This document shows positions 1 to 9,674 of a DNA stretch of 32,712 bases, piece by piece. The notes beneath the pieces are model-generated. The model was given only the letters and a program-made list of their open reading frames with translations. It had not been told where the DNA came from and did no database searches. The translations under genes and the position numbers were made by a program. Origin of the DNA: Acidobacteriaceae bacterium (lineage in GTDB: Bacteria > Acidobacteriota > Terriglobia > Terriglobales > Acidobacteriaceae); the NCBI GenBank assembly GCA_003131315.1, contig PKUV01000154.1, forward strand, positions 137,171-169,882. The letters run 5' to 3'. Positions within the stretch are counted from its first letter, which is position 1. Every line of letters starts with the position of its first letter.

Positions 1-1112
1 TGGCTCGACTCCAGCGCCGGAATGATGCCCTCATAGTGGCACAGATCGTGAAACGCCTTGAGCGCCTCATCGTCGGTAATGGTGACGTACTCGGCGCGGC
101 CCGTGTCCTTCAGCCAGGCATGCTCCGGACCCACGCCCGGGTAATCGAGGCCGGCGGAAATCGAATGTGTCTCGGTGATCTGGCCGTGCTCGTCCTGCAA
201 TAGGTAGGTGCGGTTGCCATGCAGCACCCCGGGCCGGCCGGCAGTCAAGGAGGCAGCGTGTTTGCCGCTGGCAAGCCCGTGCCCAGCCGCCTCTACGCCG
301 ATCAGGCGCACGCCGTCGACCGGGATATAGGAATAAAAAATACCCATCGCATTGGAGCCACCGCCGACGCAGGCGATGACCGCATCGGGCTGGCGCCCGA
401 CGAGTTCCGGCATCTGCTGCAGGCATTCCTCGCCGATCACCGACTGGAAATCGCGCACCATCATCGGGTACGGGTGCGGCCCTGCCACCGTGCCGATGAT
501 GTAATAGGTGTTGTGGATATTGGTGACCCAGTCGCGCATGGCTTCGTTGATCGCGTCTTTCAAAGTACGCGAACCGGAATCGACGCCGCGAACTTCAGCG
601 CCCAGCAGCCTCATGCGGAAGACGTTGAGTTCCTGGCGGCGCATGTCCTCGGTGCCCATGTAAACCACGCACTCGAAGCCGAGCAGGGCGCAGACAGTGG
701 CGGTGGCGACGCCGTGCTGGCCGGCGCCGGTTTCCGCGATCACGCGGTGCTTGCCCATGCGTTCGACGAGCAAGCCTTGGCCCAGGCAGTTGTTAATTTT
801 GTGCGCGCCGGTGTGGAGAAGGTCCTCGCGCTTGAGATAAATTTTCGCGCCGCCAAGTTTGGCGGTCAGTCGGCGGGCGAAGAACAGCGGCGTAGGGCGT
901 CCGGCGTACGTCTTCAGCAATTCGTCGAGGCGTTGCTGGAATTTGCGATCGCGCTTGGCTTTTTCGTATTCGCGCTCCAGTTCATCGAGCGCGGCCATCA
1001 GCGTTTCCGGAACGTAGCGTCCGCCGTAAACGCCGAAACGGCCGGCAACGGCGGCTTTTGGCGAAAGTTTTCCGGCTATTTGGTTGCGGGCCTTTTTGGT
1101 TGCGGTCGCCAT
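1..1112 (-). CDS. trpB: tryptophan synthase beta chain (partial, C-terminus outside window)
   Basis: TrpB joins indole and L-serine to make L-tryptophan with pyridoxal phosphate, in a cytoplasmic alpha2-beta2 complex with TrpA. About 370 codons are visible from an ATG at 1112. The translation shows [16 protein letters not shown] near residue 25, the PLP lysine in HTGAHKINN (K105), the phosphate-binding GGGSNAMG, and runs out at [10 protein letters not shown], the normal sequence about 40-50 residues before the end. The start lies 2 nt after the trpF stop, which suggests translational coupling. trpA probably follows outside the window, but that is not visible. The identification is secure. Confidence 0.97.
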   Translation of the reverse strand, partial: MATATKKARNQIAGKLSPKAAVAGRFGVYGGRYVPETLMAALDELEREYEKAKRDRKFQQRLDELLKTYAGRPTPLFFARRLTAKLGGAKIYLKREDLLHTGAHKINNCLGQGLLVERMGKHRVIAETGAGQHGVATATVCALLGFECVVYMGTEDMRRQELNVFRMRLLGAEVRGVDSGSRTLKDAINEAMRDWVTNIHNTYYIIGTVAGPHPYPMMVRDFQSVIGEECLQQMPELVGRQPDAVIACVGGGSNAMGIFYSYIPVDGVRLIGVEAAGHGLASGKHAASLTAGRPGVLHGNRTYLLQDEHGQITETHSISAGLDYPGVGPEHAWLKDTGRAEYVTITDDEALKAFHDLCHYEGIIPALESS

Positions 1113-1114
1113 CG

Positions 1115-1900
1115 TCAACTTGCCTCTTCCATGGCCCGCACAGCGTGGACAAAGGCGCGGACTCTTCGGGGATCTTTTTTGCCGGGTTCGCTTTCGACGC
1201 CGGAGGAAACGTCCACGCCCCAGGGATGGAGGAGGTGAATCGCCTCCTGCACATTGCCGGGACGCAAGCCGCCGGCAACGATCAGCTTGCTGATGCTGTT
1301 GATGATTCCGGCCCAGGGTTGAACGCGTTCCCAGTCGAAAGCCTGTCCCGTGCCGCCGCGTTTTTCCGCGGTCGAGGAATCGAGCAGGACGCCCGAGATC
1401 ACGCCGGGGCGGAAGCCGTGGGTTTCGAGGAAGAGGTCGCCGTTTTTGGCGACATGGATTTTGTGCACGCGTTTGCCCTTGTAGGCCTCGTCGGGTTCTA
1501 CCAGTCCGGCCGCGACCGGATCCCATCCGACGGTTTGTTCAGCGGGCGCGTCGAAAATCTTCGCGGGCCAGGTGCGGAAAATCATGGGGCGGCGGGATCC
1601 GTTGGCGAGTCCATGGAAGAGCGCGCGACTGAATTCCGTGCTCTCGTCGCCATGCAATTGCACGGCTGTGAGACCTACCTCTTTGACGGCGTCACGCACG
1701 TGATCCGCAGTCTCGTTGACGAAAACGCCGACTTTTTCCATTTGCTGCGGTACCTTGGCGACGATCGAGCGCGCGGTTTCTAAAGTGACGTGGCGCGGAC
1801 TCGTCGGATAGAAGACGAAGCCTAACGCGTTCGCGCCCGCATCGGTGGCGTCGAGGGCGTCGTCGAGGTTCGTGATTCCGCAGATTTTGATCCAAGTCAT
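1115..1900 (-). CDS. trpF: phosphoribosylanthranilate isomerase, unusually long
   Basis: TrpF isomerises phosphoribosylanthranilate to CdRP, the step before TrpC. The N-terminus IKICGIT carries the catalytic cysteine (C7), QLHGDE follows at residue 81, the catalytic aspartate is in LLDSS (D174), and GGTGQAFDW plus LIVAGGL are the phosphate-binding end of the barrel. At 261 residues it exceeds the usual 200-220; the extra length lies between QLHGDE and LLDSS (roughly residues 98-165) and carries no obvious repeat. It sits between trpC and trpB on the same strand. No Shine-Dalgarno is visible; a short CTGA/CAGC repeat lies directly upstream, so expression may depend on read-through from trpC. 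Confidence 0.93.
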   Translation of the reverse strand: MTWIKICGITNLDDALDATDAGANALGFVFYPTSPRHVTLETARSIVAKVPQQMEKVGVFVNETADHVRDAVKEVGLTAVQLHGDESTEFSRALFHGLANGSRRPMIFRTWPAKIFDAPAEQTVGWDPVAAGLVEPDEAYKGKRVHKIHVAKNGDLFLETHGFRPGVISGVLLDSSTAEKRGGTGQAFDWERVQPWAGIINSISKLIVAGGLRPGNVQEAIHLLHPWGVDVSSGVESEPGKKDPRRVRAFVHAVRAMEEAS

Positions 1901-1906
1901 AAGAAC

Positions 1907-1937
1907 AGTTGTCAGCTATCAGCCGTCAGCCATCAGT
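1907..1937. repeat. short tandem-like CAGCTATCAGCC repeat between trpC and trpF
   Basis: The trpC-trpF gap holds iterated variants of GTCAGCYATCAG. A similar run (CTCAGCTTTCAGCTCTCAG) occurs after pilR at 32093-32125, so this is one of several dispersed short repeat families in the window. It may have disturbed the trpF ribosome binding site, since none is visible there. Confidence 0.55.
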
Positions 1938-1945
1938 GAAACCCT

Positions 1946-2758
1946 CTAGCCACTAACCACTATTTTCGCTTCTTCCATCAACTTTACCAGCGCTTCGCCG
2001 GGGCGCTCTGCTTTCATCAACGATTCGCCGATCAGGAACGCTTCGTAGCCGGCGGATCGCAGACGAGCTATGTCCGCGCCGGATTGGATTCCGCTCTCGG
2101 CGACGCGGACGCATGATGCCGGCATTTTTTCCGCGAGCCGGAATGCGGTTTCGAGATTGACTTCGAAGGTGCGCAGATTACGGCTGTTGATGCCGATCAG
2201 GTCACACCCGGCATCGAGCGCGCGTTGCAGTTCCGGCTCGTCATGCGCTTCGCACAAAACGTCGAGGCCCTGCGACCGGGCGATCCCGGCCAGCGATACC
2301 AGTTCTTTCTGATCGAGTGCGGCGACAATCAGCAGGATTGCGTCGGCGCGGTTTGCCCTGGCTTCCACGATCTGGAATTCATCGACGATGAAATCCTTGC
2401 GCAAGCAGGGAAGAGAACTGCTCAACGAGGCCGCGCGCAGATAGTCCAGCGAGCCCTGGAAGAATTGTTCGTCGGTCAAGACCGATAGTGCGGCGGCGCC
2501 TGCTTGCTCGAACTCCCGCGCGAGTTCGGGCGGTCTGAAATCGGCGCGAATCAAGCCTTTTGAGGGCGAGGCTTTTTTCAGTTCGGCAATAACGGCGATC
2601 GCGATTCCGTCTTGCGAGACTCGGCGTAGCTGCTTCCGAAATCCGCGCGGAGTGTGCCCGGCGGCCGCGCGTTCCAGCGCGCGCAGGTCGGAGTTTCGCC
2701 GGCTCAGAAATATGCGCTGGCGCGTGGCGGCGACAATGGAGTCAAGGGAGGCTGGCAT
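1946..2758 (-). CDS. trpC: indole-3-glycerol phosphate synthase
   Basis: TrpC closes CdRP to indole-3-glycerol phosphate, releasing CO2, as a single-domain TIM barrel in the cytoplasm. The 270-residue length is normal. Family residues are in place: AELKKASPSKG (E59, K61), LRKDF (K121), VLCEAHDE (E170), GINSRNL (N191) and the phosphate-binding VAESGI and FLIGESLM. It is the first visible gene of a minus-strand trpC-trpF-trpB run. The ATG is only 12 nt from a perfect TATAAT on the same strand, so the mRNA may be leaderless or nearly so, leaving no room for a trp leader peptide or attenuator. Confidence 0.97.
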   Translation of the reverse strand: MPASLDSIVAATRQRIFLSRRNSDLRALERAAAGHTPRGFRKQLRRVSQDGIAIAVIAELKKASPSKGLIRADFRPPELAREFEQAGAAALSVLTDEQFFQGSLDYLRAASLSSSLPCLRKDFIVDEFQIVEARANRADAILLIVAALDQKELVSLAGIARSQGLDVLCEAHDEPELQRALDAGCDLIGINSRNLRTFEVNLETAFRLAEKMPASCVRVAESGIQSGADIARLRSAGYEAFLIGESLMKAERPGEALVKLMEEAKIVVSG

Positions 2759-2770
2759 GACAGATGGTCA

Positions 2771-2776
2771 ATTATA
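2771..2776 (-). promoter_or_regulatory. -10 element (TATAAT) for trpC
   Basis: Read on the minus strand, a perfect TATAAT lies 12 nt before the trpC ATG. No good TTGACA is found 16-18 nt upstream. If transcription starts about 7 nt after the -10, the leader would be about 5 nt. This is inferred from the consensus match only. Confidence 0.5.
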
Positions 2777-2904
2777 CGGAAGCAGCCCGATTCAGGTGGG
2801 TCCGAGCACGGGTGATGCCCGTCATCGTCGTCGTTGTGCCCATCATGTGATTAGATAGGGGGTCAATTTTAGGAAACCGACCCAATACGGTGTGATGCCC
2901 ATCA

Positions 2905-2934
2905 TTGACCCGACTTCCGGCAAGGTGCTATAAA
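2905..2934 (+). promoter_or_regulatory. sigma-70-type promoter for the pyrophosphatase gene
   Basis: TTGACC at 2905-2910 and TATAAA at 2929-2934 are separated by 18 nt, a good housekeeping-type match. Transcription would start near 2941 and give a leader of about 230 nt before the hppA ATG. The trpC-hppA gap (2759-3170) is divergent and otherwise shows no gene; short repeats of the kind GATGCCCRTCAT occur at 2814-2850 and 2893-2904. Confidence 0.55.
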
Positions 2935-3170
2935 CGAGTGCTTTGTGCAGAGATGTGTAGTCTGATCGTGGGGCTAGATGCCGACGGCACAAGTTTTCCG
3001 ACGCGGCCAAATCGGCACTCCTCTTTATCGTTATGCCTGGCGGTGGAAGCGTGTTCGGAACTTCGGTGGCGGCCGTACCCGTGGCGGATGGAATCCTCCA
3101 GCGGGCCGTTAACGTGCCGGAGCAAAATCACACGTCGTGACCCCTGAATAGGATTTCTAGGAGGATTTTG

Positions 3171-5654
<2,484 letters not shown>

Positions 5655-5672
5655 GCGAATTGCTCGTGTGGG

Positions 5673-5694
5673 GACGGGCGCCCTCGCCCGTCCA
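5673..5694. repeat. GGACGGGCG hairpin after hppA
   Basis: GGACGGGCG and CGCCCGTCC form a perfect 9-bp stem with a 4-nt loop. No T-run follows, so it is not a classical terminator. Near-identical hairpins occur in the three composite repeats near rho (about 7066, 7308 and 8309), so it is more likely a dispersed palindromic element that may also stop or protect the hppA transcript. Confidence 0.55.
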
Positions 5695-5716
5695 GCGGCG
5701 CGAAGAGCCGCAATCG

Positions 5717-5785
5717 CTTTTGGGTGGCGCAGCGGTTTACCGCTGCGATCTAGGCACTCAACTCCGACGGCTTTAGCCGCTGAGG
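5717..5785. repeat. paired-palindrome repeat, copy 1 (GCAGCGG...CCGCTGC / GGCTTTAGCC)
   Basis: Two small palindromes, GCAGCGGTTTACCGCTGC and CGGCTTTAGCCG, are separated by about 20 nt. The same arrangement occurs at 15748-15815 after corC, so it is a dispersed repeat family. The gap from hppA to higB1 (5655-6182) contains this, the hairpin at 5673, an orphan open frame and one arm of a direct repeat. Confidence 0.7.
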
Positions 5786-5788
5786 TAA

Positions 5789-5941
5789 CACAGCTTAACG
5801 GCGGGTAACTTCGGCATACTCCAAGTCGAAAGAGGCTACGAGGGCGTTGTCATCGGCGGGGATAGGATCTTTGTGCCCGCCGCATGCAGTTTTCGCGCCT
5901 ACTTCCTGGGCGAGGCAGATCTGGTAAGGGTGAATGAGTAG
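5789..5941 (+). other. orphan open frame, possible gene remnant
   Basis: After an in-frame TAA at 5786, 50 sense codons run to TAG at 5939-5941 without an ATG near the beginning. The translation contains stretches such as FGILQVERGYEGVVIGGDRI and reads like a protein C-terminus rather than random sequence, with codons similar to the neighbours. It begins right after a palindromic repeat, a situation similar to the duplicated 3' ends of rho and corC. I do not recognise the family, and it may be chance. Confidence 0.25.
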
Positions 5942-5944
5942 GGA

Positions 5945-6072
5945 ATGCTTACGATGAAGATCTAGCCTCCGGCCGCGTAAAGCGGAGTCGAACGGTGTCG
6001 GCGGTTCGGCAGGCCACCCTTCGGCTATCGCTCAGGGCAAGCTTTCTCGAAAAGCGCGAGAAGTGGCGCACC
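5945..6072. repeat. left direct repeat flanking HigBA module 1
   Basis: This shares with 6833-6920 the run AAAGCGGAGTCGAACGGTGT (one mismatch), then GCGGTTCGGCAGGCCAC and TTCTCGAAAAGCGCGAGAAG. The left copy has about 26 extra nt (6017-6042) between the last two blocks. The two copies enclose exactly one toxin-antitoxin operon. Confidence 0.75.
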
Positions 6073-6145
6073 CCCAGTTATTTCGGTCAACGCTGAAAGA
6101 CAAACCCGCGTTATACTTCCCCGTTGTGTGGTCCACCCGCCAACC

Positions 6146-6178
6146 TTGACAAGTGACAATGTACACTTTACGGTGTAC
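6146..6178 (+). promoter_or_regulatory. promoter and palindromic operator of HigBA module 1
   Basis: TTGACA (6146-6151) is followed after 17 nt by a weak TACGGT (6169-6174). A perfect inverted repeat GTACAC-N6-GTGTAC (6161-6178) covers the spacer and -10, as expected for an operator bound by the antitoxin HigA. The toxin ATG is only 8 nt after the -10, so the toxin message may be leaderless. The same layout is found at module 2. Confidence 0.6.
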
Positions 6179-6182
6179 CATA

Positions 6183-6461
6183 ATGATTAGGAGCATCAAG
6201 CATCGCGGCCTCAAACGACTTTATGAGCGCGACGACCGTAGCGGGATACGTCCCGACCTGGTCGACACAGTTGAAGACATTCTCGCCCGGCTCGACGAAG
6301 CCGAGGCGCCGCAGGCCATGAACCTTCCCGGTTATCGCCTGCACCCGTTGAAAGGCGGACTGAAGGGCTTTTGGTCGGTTACTGTGCGGGCGAACTGGCG
6401 TATTATCTTCCGCTTTGAAGGCGCGGACGCGTTTGACGTTGCACTGACCGACTACCACTAG
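6183..6461 (+). CDS. higB: HigB-type toxin (RelE superfamily mRNA interferase), module 1
   Basis: HigB toxins cut mRNA on the translating ribosome. This 92-residue protein has the family pattern: [11 protein letters not shown] at the start, [27 protein letters not shown] and a final ALTDYH. An upstream ATG at 6153 is also in frame, but it overlaps the promoter/operator and the family starts at IRSIKHRG, so 6183 is preferred. The antitoxin gene follows after 28 nt, the toxin-first order typical of HigBA. The pair lies between two direct repeats. The N-terminus resembles module 2 (GFRHKGVERFF), but overall the two toxins are clearly diverged. Confidence 0.9.
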   Translation: MIRSIKHRGLKRLYERDDRSGIRPDLVDTVEDILARLDEAEAPQAMNLPGYRLHPLKGGLKGFWSVTVRANWRIIFRFEGADAFDVALTDYH

Positions 6462-6489
6462 GCGAGCAAGAGTTAAGGAGCAAAACACC

Positions 6490-6795
6490 ATGCCGATGAA
6501 AAATCCGCCGCACCCCGGACGCAGTATCCGAACCGCGTGTCTTGAACCCTTGAGCCTGTCCGTCACCGAGGGAGCGGAGGTCCTCGGCGTCAGCCGGCAA
6601 ACGCTCAACAACGTCGTCAACGGCAAGTCGGGGATCAGCCCCGAGATGGCGATCCGGCTCTCGAAGGCGTTTGGCAGCACGCCGGAAACCTGGTTACGGA
6701 TGCAGCTTGCCTATGATCTCGCACGGGCCCGAAAAGACGAGAGCAAAATCAAGGTCCGCCGTCAGCATGTGCTCCAGGAACTGCACGCACAGTGA
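6490..6795 (+). CDS. higA: HigA-type antitoxin (XRE helix-turn-helix), module 1
   Basis: HigA binds and neutralises HigB and represses its own operon. The 101-residue protein begins with the typical PPHPGRSIR, followed by a helix-turn-helix ([20 protein letters not shown]) and [21 protein letters not shown]. The C-terminus ([14 protein letters not shown]) looks complete. AAGGAG at 6475-6480 sits 9 nt before the ATG. Its likely operator is the inverted repeat upstream of higB. Length and features are normal, so this module looks intact. Confidence 0.92.
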   Translation: MPMKNPPHPGRSIRTACLEPLSLSVTEGAEVLGVSRQTLNNVVNGKSGISPEMAIRLSKAFGSTPETWLRMQLAYDLARARKDESKIKVRRQHVLQELHAQ

Positions 6796-6832
6796 CGAGG
6801 CCCGCGCCCTTCACGAGTGGGATGTTGTTAAG

Positions 6833-6920
6833 ATGAAGATCCGACCTCCGGCGGCGTAAGGCGGAGTCGAACGGTGTCGGCGGTTCGGCAGGCCACTTCT
6901 CGAAAAGCGCGAGAAGCGGC
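6833..6920. repeat. right direct repeat flanking HigBA module 1
   Basis: Second copy of the repeat at 5945-6072, lacking the 26-nt internal block. It is immediately followed by the first composite palindromic element, so 6833-7344 consists almost entirely of repeats and rho fragments. Confidence 0.75.
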
Positions 6921-6925
6921 GCGGC

Positions 6926-7094
6926 GGTGGCCCAGCCTTCCGCATGGCACAACCATGCAGTGGGTGCCCCATCCTTCGCGCGCTTTTCGCGAAGGGTGGG
7001 TGGCAGTCTGATCGCACTATGGGGCTCGCCCTTCACGCCGCGCGGCTGTCCCGGTGTGAGCTTGGACGGGCGAGGGCGCCCGTCTCTCCACCGG
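6926..7094. repeat. composite palindromic element, copy A
   Basis: The element runs GGTGGCCCAGCC ... GCAGTGGGTGCCCCATCC, then a CTTCGCG/CGCGAAG hairpin, GGGTGGGTGGCAGTCT, a TTCACGCCGCGCGGCTGTCC block, and a GACGGGCG hairpin. Copies B (7175-7344) and C (8165-8339) follow the same order at high identity. On the minus strand each copy starts right after a rho stop codon. Confidence 0.85.
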
Positions 7095-7171
7095 CTACAA
7101 CTGGCTCATCTTAGCCAAAAATTCGCTGTTCGACCCCGCCTTCGCAAGCCGCTCGATCAACAACTCCATAG
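7095..7171 (-). pseudogene. rho 3'-end fragment, copy 3 (77 bp)
   Basis: On the minus strand this encodes [17 protein letters not shown] followed by LAKMSQL and a stop, identical in protein to the end of the intact rho. The DNA differs from the intact gene at several third positions (for example CTT GCG for TTG GCC, TAG for TAA), all synonymous. It cannot be expressed as Rho. Homology to rho starts at CTATGGAG, with no upstream coding sequence. Confidence 0.88.
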
Positions 7172-7174
7172 GCT

Positions 7175-7344
7175 GGTGGCCCAGCCTTCCGCAGACACAA
7201 CCAACACAGTGGGTGCCCCATCCTTCGCGCGCTTTTCGCGAAGGGTGGGTGGCAGTCTCATCGCACTATGGGACTCGCCCTTCACGCCGCGCGGCTGTCC
7301 CTACGTAGGATCGGGCGGACGAGGGCGTCCGCCCCTACGCGATC
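7175..7344. repeat. composite palindromic element, copy B
   Basis: Same block order as copies A and C. The final hairpin is CGGGCGGACGAGGGCGTCCGCCC, a variant of the GACGGGCG hairpin in the other copies. It lies between rho fragments 3 and 2. Confidence 0.85.
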
Positions 7345-7536
7345 TTACAACTGGCTCATCTTGGCCAGGAATTCGCTGTTTGACCCCGCCTTGGCCAGCC
7401 GCTCGATCAGCAGCTCCATGGCTTCGACCGGCGATAGCGGGTTCAGCACCTTGCGCAGCACCCAGATGCGCTGCAAATCCTCTTTCGGAATCAGCAGCTC
7501 TTCCTTGCGCCTGCCCGAGCGCTGGATAGCAATGGC
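7345..7536 (-). pseudogene. rho 3'-end fragment, copy 2 (192 bp)
   Basis: This encodes the last 63 residues of Rho. Two residues differ close to the break (AIAIQRSGRR versus [10 protein letters not shown]); the next 54 codons are identical in protein but carry 12 synonymous nucleotide changes. Homology stops near 7536, where the HigBA module 2 sequence begins. The higA2 frame runs into this fragment out of phase. No rho start or body is attached, so it is a relic. Confidence 0.92.
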
Positions 7537-7820
7537 GGGCGCCCTGCTCCCACGAAGAGCGGCTTCACTCTTTTGCGGCGGTGCTGGGATGCTCGCCACA
7601 GATCGTACTGTGTCTGCATGCCGATCCATAGCTCGGGGCTGGTGCCAAGGGCATCCGCCAGCTTCAGCGCCATGTCCGCCGAAATTCCCGCGCTGCCATT
7701 CAAGATGCGTGACAGGGCGACCCGAGTCACCCCAAGGTGCTTGGCGGTGTCTGTGACCGACCTCGTTCCCAAATACTCTCGTAGAACTCTTCCCGGATGT
7801 GGCGGATTGTGCATGCGCAT
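7491..7820 (-). CDS. higA: HigA-type antitoxin, module 2, with altered C-terminus
   Basis: An XRE antitoxin with MHNPPHPGRVLREYLG, helix-turn-helix VTDTAKHLGVTRVALSRILN, GISADMALKLADALGTSPELW and MQTQYDLWRASQHRRKRVKPL. Family members generally end soon after this KPL. Here the frame continues about 20 residues (GRPPLLSSARAGARKSC), with the last 15 codons lying inside rho fragment 2 in another reading frame, so the natural end seems to have been replaced at the junction. The ATG at 7820 is chosen because GAGAGG ends 5 nt before it; an in-frame GTG at 7826 overlaps that site. The toxin gene is immediately upstream. Confidence 0.88.
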   Translation of the reverse strand: MRMHNPPHPGRVLREYLGTRSVTDTAKHLGVTRVALSRILNGSAGISADMALKLADALGTSPELWIGMQTQYDLWRASQHRRKRVKPLFVGAGRPPLLSSARAGARKSC

Positions 7821-7829
7821 AAACACCTC

Positions 7830-8108
7830 TCAGTGGTAATCCCGATAGTCCACCAACACGGCATCTTCCCCTTCAAAGGTAAACGTCAGACGCCAGTTGC
7901 CGCTGACATCCACCGACCAGTGGTTTTGCAGATCGCCGCGCAAGGGATGCAGCCTCCAGCCGGGCGCGTTCATGTCCTTCTCGGATTTGGCGTTGTCCAG
8001 CGCGGCCAGCTGCAGTTTCAATTTGTCGGCATGATGCGGCTGGATTTTTGCCTTCGATCCGGTTTTGAAGAACCGCTCGACACCCTTATGCCGGAAGCCC
8101 TTGATCAT
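7830..8108 (-). CDS. higB: HigB-type toxin (RelE superfamily), module 2
   Basis: A 92-residue HigB: FRHKGVERFFKTGSKAKIQ, then PGWRLHPLRGD, WSVDVSGNWRLTFTFEG and VLVDYRDYH. All the hallmarks of the ribosome-dependent mRNA interferase are present with no frameshift. The antitoxin start lies within 10 nt of the stop, so the two are coupled. The module lies between the intact rho and its second 3'-end copy, reads in the same direction as rho, and has its own promoter. It converges on module 1. Confidence 0.92.
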   Translation of the reverse strand: MIKGFRHKGVERFFKTGSKAKIQPHHADKLKLQLAALDNAKSEKDMNAPGWRLHPLRGDLQNHWSVDVSGNWRLTFTFEGEDAVLVDYRDYH

Positions 8109-8110
8109 CG

Positions 8111-8145
8111 TGTATAGTGTATATTTATACTATACAGATTGTCAA
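8111..8145 (-). promoter_or_regulatory. promoter and palindromic operator of HigBA module 2
   Basis: On the minus strand, TTGACA (8145-8140) and TATACA (8123-8118) are 16 nt apart, and the toxin ATG follows 9 nt later. TGTATAGT (8111-8118) and ACTATACA (8129-8136) form an inverted repeat over the -10, suited to autoregulation by HigA. The AT-rich sequence stands out from the GC-rich surroundings. Confidence 0.65.
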
Positions 8146-8164
8146 ACGCCGATTTTTCAACCAC

Positions 8165-8339
8165 CCAGGGTGGGTGGCAGTCTGCCGCTGGCACAACCAT
8201 GCAGTGGGTGCCCCATCCTTCGCGCGCTTTCCGCGAAGGGTGGGTGGCAGTCTGATCGCACCATGGGACTCGCCCTTCACGCCGCGCGGCTGTCCCTATG
8301 TGGGCGTGGACGGGCGAGGACGCCCGTCTCTCCACGAAC
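8165..8339. repeat. composite palindromic element, copy C
   Basis: Same element as copies A and B, lying between the stop of the intact rho and the HigBA module 2 promoter. The CTTCGCGCG hairpin and the GGACGGGCGAGGACGCCCGTC hairpin are both present. Hairpins here could serve as 3'-end structure for rho mRNA, though no T-run is present. Confidence 0.85.
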
Positions 8340-9590
8340 TTACAGCTGGCTCATCTTGGCCAAAAATTCGCTGTTCGACCCCGCCTTGGCCAACCGCTCG
8401 ATCAACAACTCCATAGCTTCGACCGGTGACAGCGGGTTCAGCACTTTGCGCAGCACCCAGATGCGCTGCAAATCCTCTTTCGGGATCAGCAGCTCTTCCT
8501 TACGGGTGCCGGAGCGCTGGATATCAATTGCTGGGAAGGTCCGCTTATCCACCAGCTTGCGATCCAGGATGATTTCCGAATTGCCCGTGCCCTTAAATTC
8601 TTCGAAGATCACGTCGTCCATGCGGGAACCGGTGTCGATGAGGGCCGTGGCGATGATGGTGAGCGAGCCGCCTTCTTCGATGTTGCGCGCCGATCCAAAG
8701 AAGCGCTTCGGGCGCTGCAACGCGTTCGAATCGACGCCGCCCGAGAGCACCTTGCCCGAGGGCGGAACGATGGTGTTGTAAGCCCGCGCCAGGCGCGTGA
8801 TGGAATCGAGCAGGATGACCACGTCGCGTTTGTGCTCGACCAATCGTTTAGCCTTTTCGATCACCATTTCCGCAACCTGCACGTGGCGGGCAGCGGGCTC
8901 GTCGAAGGTCGAGGAGATGACTTCGCCCTTGACCGACCGCTGCATGTCGGTGACTTCTTCTGGGCGCTCGTCGATCAGCAGCACCATCAGCACGACTTCG
9001 GGATGGTTCGCGGTGATCGAGTTCGCCACGTTCTGCAACAGCATGGTTTTGCCGGCGCGGGGAGGTGAAACGATGAGGCCGCGCTGTCCCTTGCCGAGCG
9101 GGGTGAGCAGGTCCATGACGCGGGCGCTGATGTTCTCGCGCGTGGTCTCGAGCTTCAGCCGCTCCTGCGGATACAGCGGCGTCAGGTTGTCGAACAGGAT
9201 CTTGTTGCGGGCCTCGTCGGGCGACTCGAAATTGACCGCCTCGATCTTGACCAGCGCGAAATATTTTTCGCCCTCATGGGGCGGGCGCACCTGGCCGCTG
9301 ATGGTGTCGCCGGTTTTCAAGTCGAACTTGCGGATTTGCGATGGCGACACGTAAATGTCGTCGGGCCCGGGCAGGTAGTTGTAGTCGGGCGAGCGCAGGA
9401 AGCCGTAGCCGTCAGGGAGGATCTCCAGCACACCTTCCGCGAAGATGTGTCCTTCTTTTTCACTTTGCGCCTGCAGGATCTTGAAGATGAGATCCTGTTT
9501 GCGGAGTCCGCTGGCGCCGGGCAGCTCCAAAGATCGGGCGATCTTGGTTAGCTCGGTAATGTTTTTTTCTTTCAGTTCTGCAATGGTCAT
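8340..9590 (-). CDS. rho: transcription termination factor Rho
   Basis: Rho is a hexameric RNA-dependent ATPase that releases transcripts. The 416-residue protein has the N-terminal helical Rho_N ([20 protein letters not shown]), a cold-shock-like RNA-binding domain with [20 protein letters not shown] (residues 60-79), Walker A SPPRAGKT near 175-182, Walker [17 protein letters not shown], and the Q/R-loop regions [21 protein letters not shown] and [11 protein letters not shown]. Nothing is missing. The 3' end is the part duplicated twice downstream; the intact copy is the first of the three in transcription order. Only a weak GTAGGT precedes the start. Confidence 0.98.
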   Translation of the reverse strand: MTIAELKEKNITELTKIARSLELPGASGLRKQDLIFKILQAQSEKEGHIFAEGVLEILPDGYGFLRSPDYNYLPGPDDIYVSPSQIRKFDLKTGDTISGQVRPPHEGEKYFALVKIEAVNFESPDEARNKILFDNLTPLYPQERLKLETTRENISARVMDLLTPLGKGQRGLIVSPPRAGKTMLLQNVANSITANHPEVVLMVLLIDERPEEVTDMQRSVKGEVISSTFDEPAARHVQVAEMVIEKAKRLVEHKRDVVILLDSITRLARAYNTIVPPSGKVLSGGVDSNALQRPKRFFGSARNIEEGGSLTIIATALIDTGSRMDDVIFEEFKGTGNSEIILDRKLVDKRTFPAIDIQRSGTRKEELLIPKEDLQRIWVLRKVLNPLSPVEAMELLIERLAKAGSNSEFLAKMSQL

Positions 9591-9645
9591 ATTTACCTAC
9601 GTGGATTTTCTTCGGGAGGGATTCTCTCGGGATGGGATTGCTTTG

Positions 9646-9667
9646 CCGCCGTGCGGGCACACGGCGG
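9646..9667. promoter_or_regulatory. hairpin between the omega-like gene and rho
   Basis: CCGCCGTG and CACGGCGG form an 8-bp stem with a 6-nt loop, between the stop of the omega-like gene and the rho start on the minus strand. No U-run follows on the transcribed strand, so it is at most an attenuating or stabilising structure in the rho leader. Confidence 0.35.
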
Positions 9668-9674
9668 AGCCGCT

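Noticed and set aside
2759-2930. trp leader peptide or T-box/attenuator upstream of trpC
   Set aside because: No Trp-rich short frame and no terminator/antiterminator pair; the -10 lies only 12 nt from the start codon.
7345-7629. A short minus-strand gene encoding a 94-residue Rho-like protein
   Set aside because: Its first third is the out-of-frame reading of higA2 and the rest is the rho tail fragment; no ribosome binding site, and the composite frame arises from the junction.
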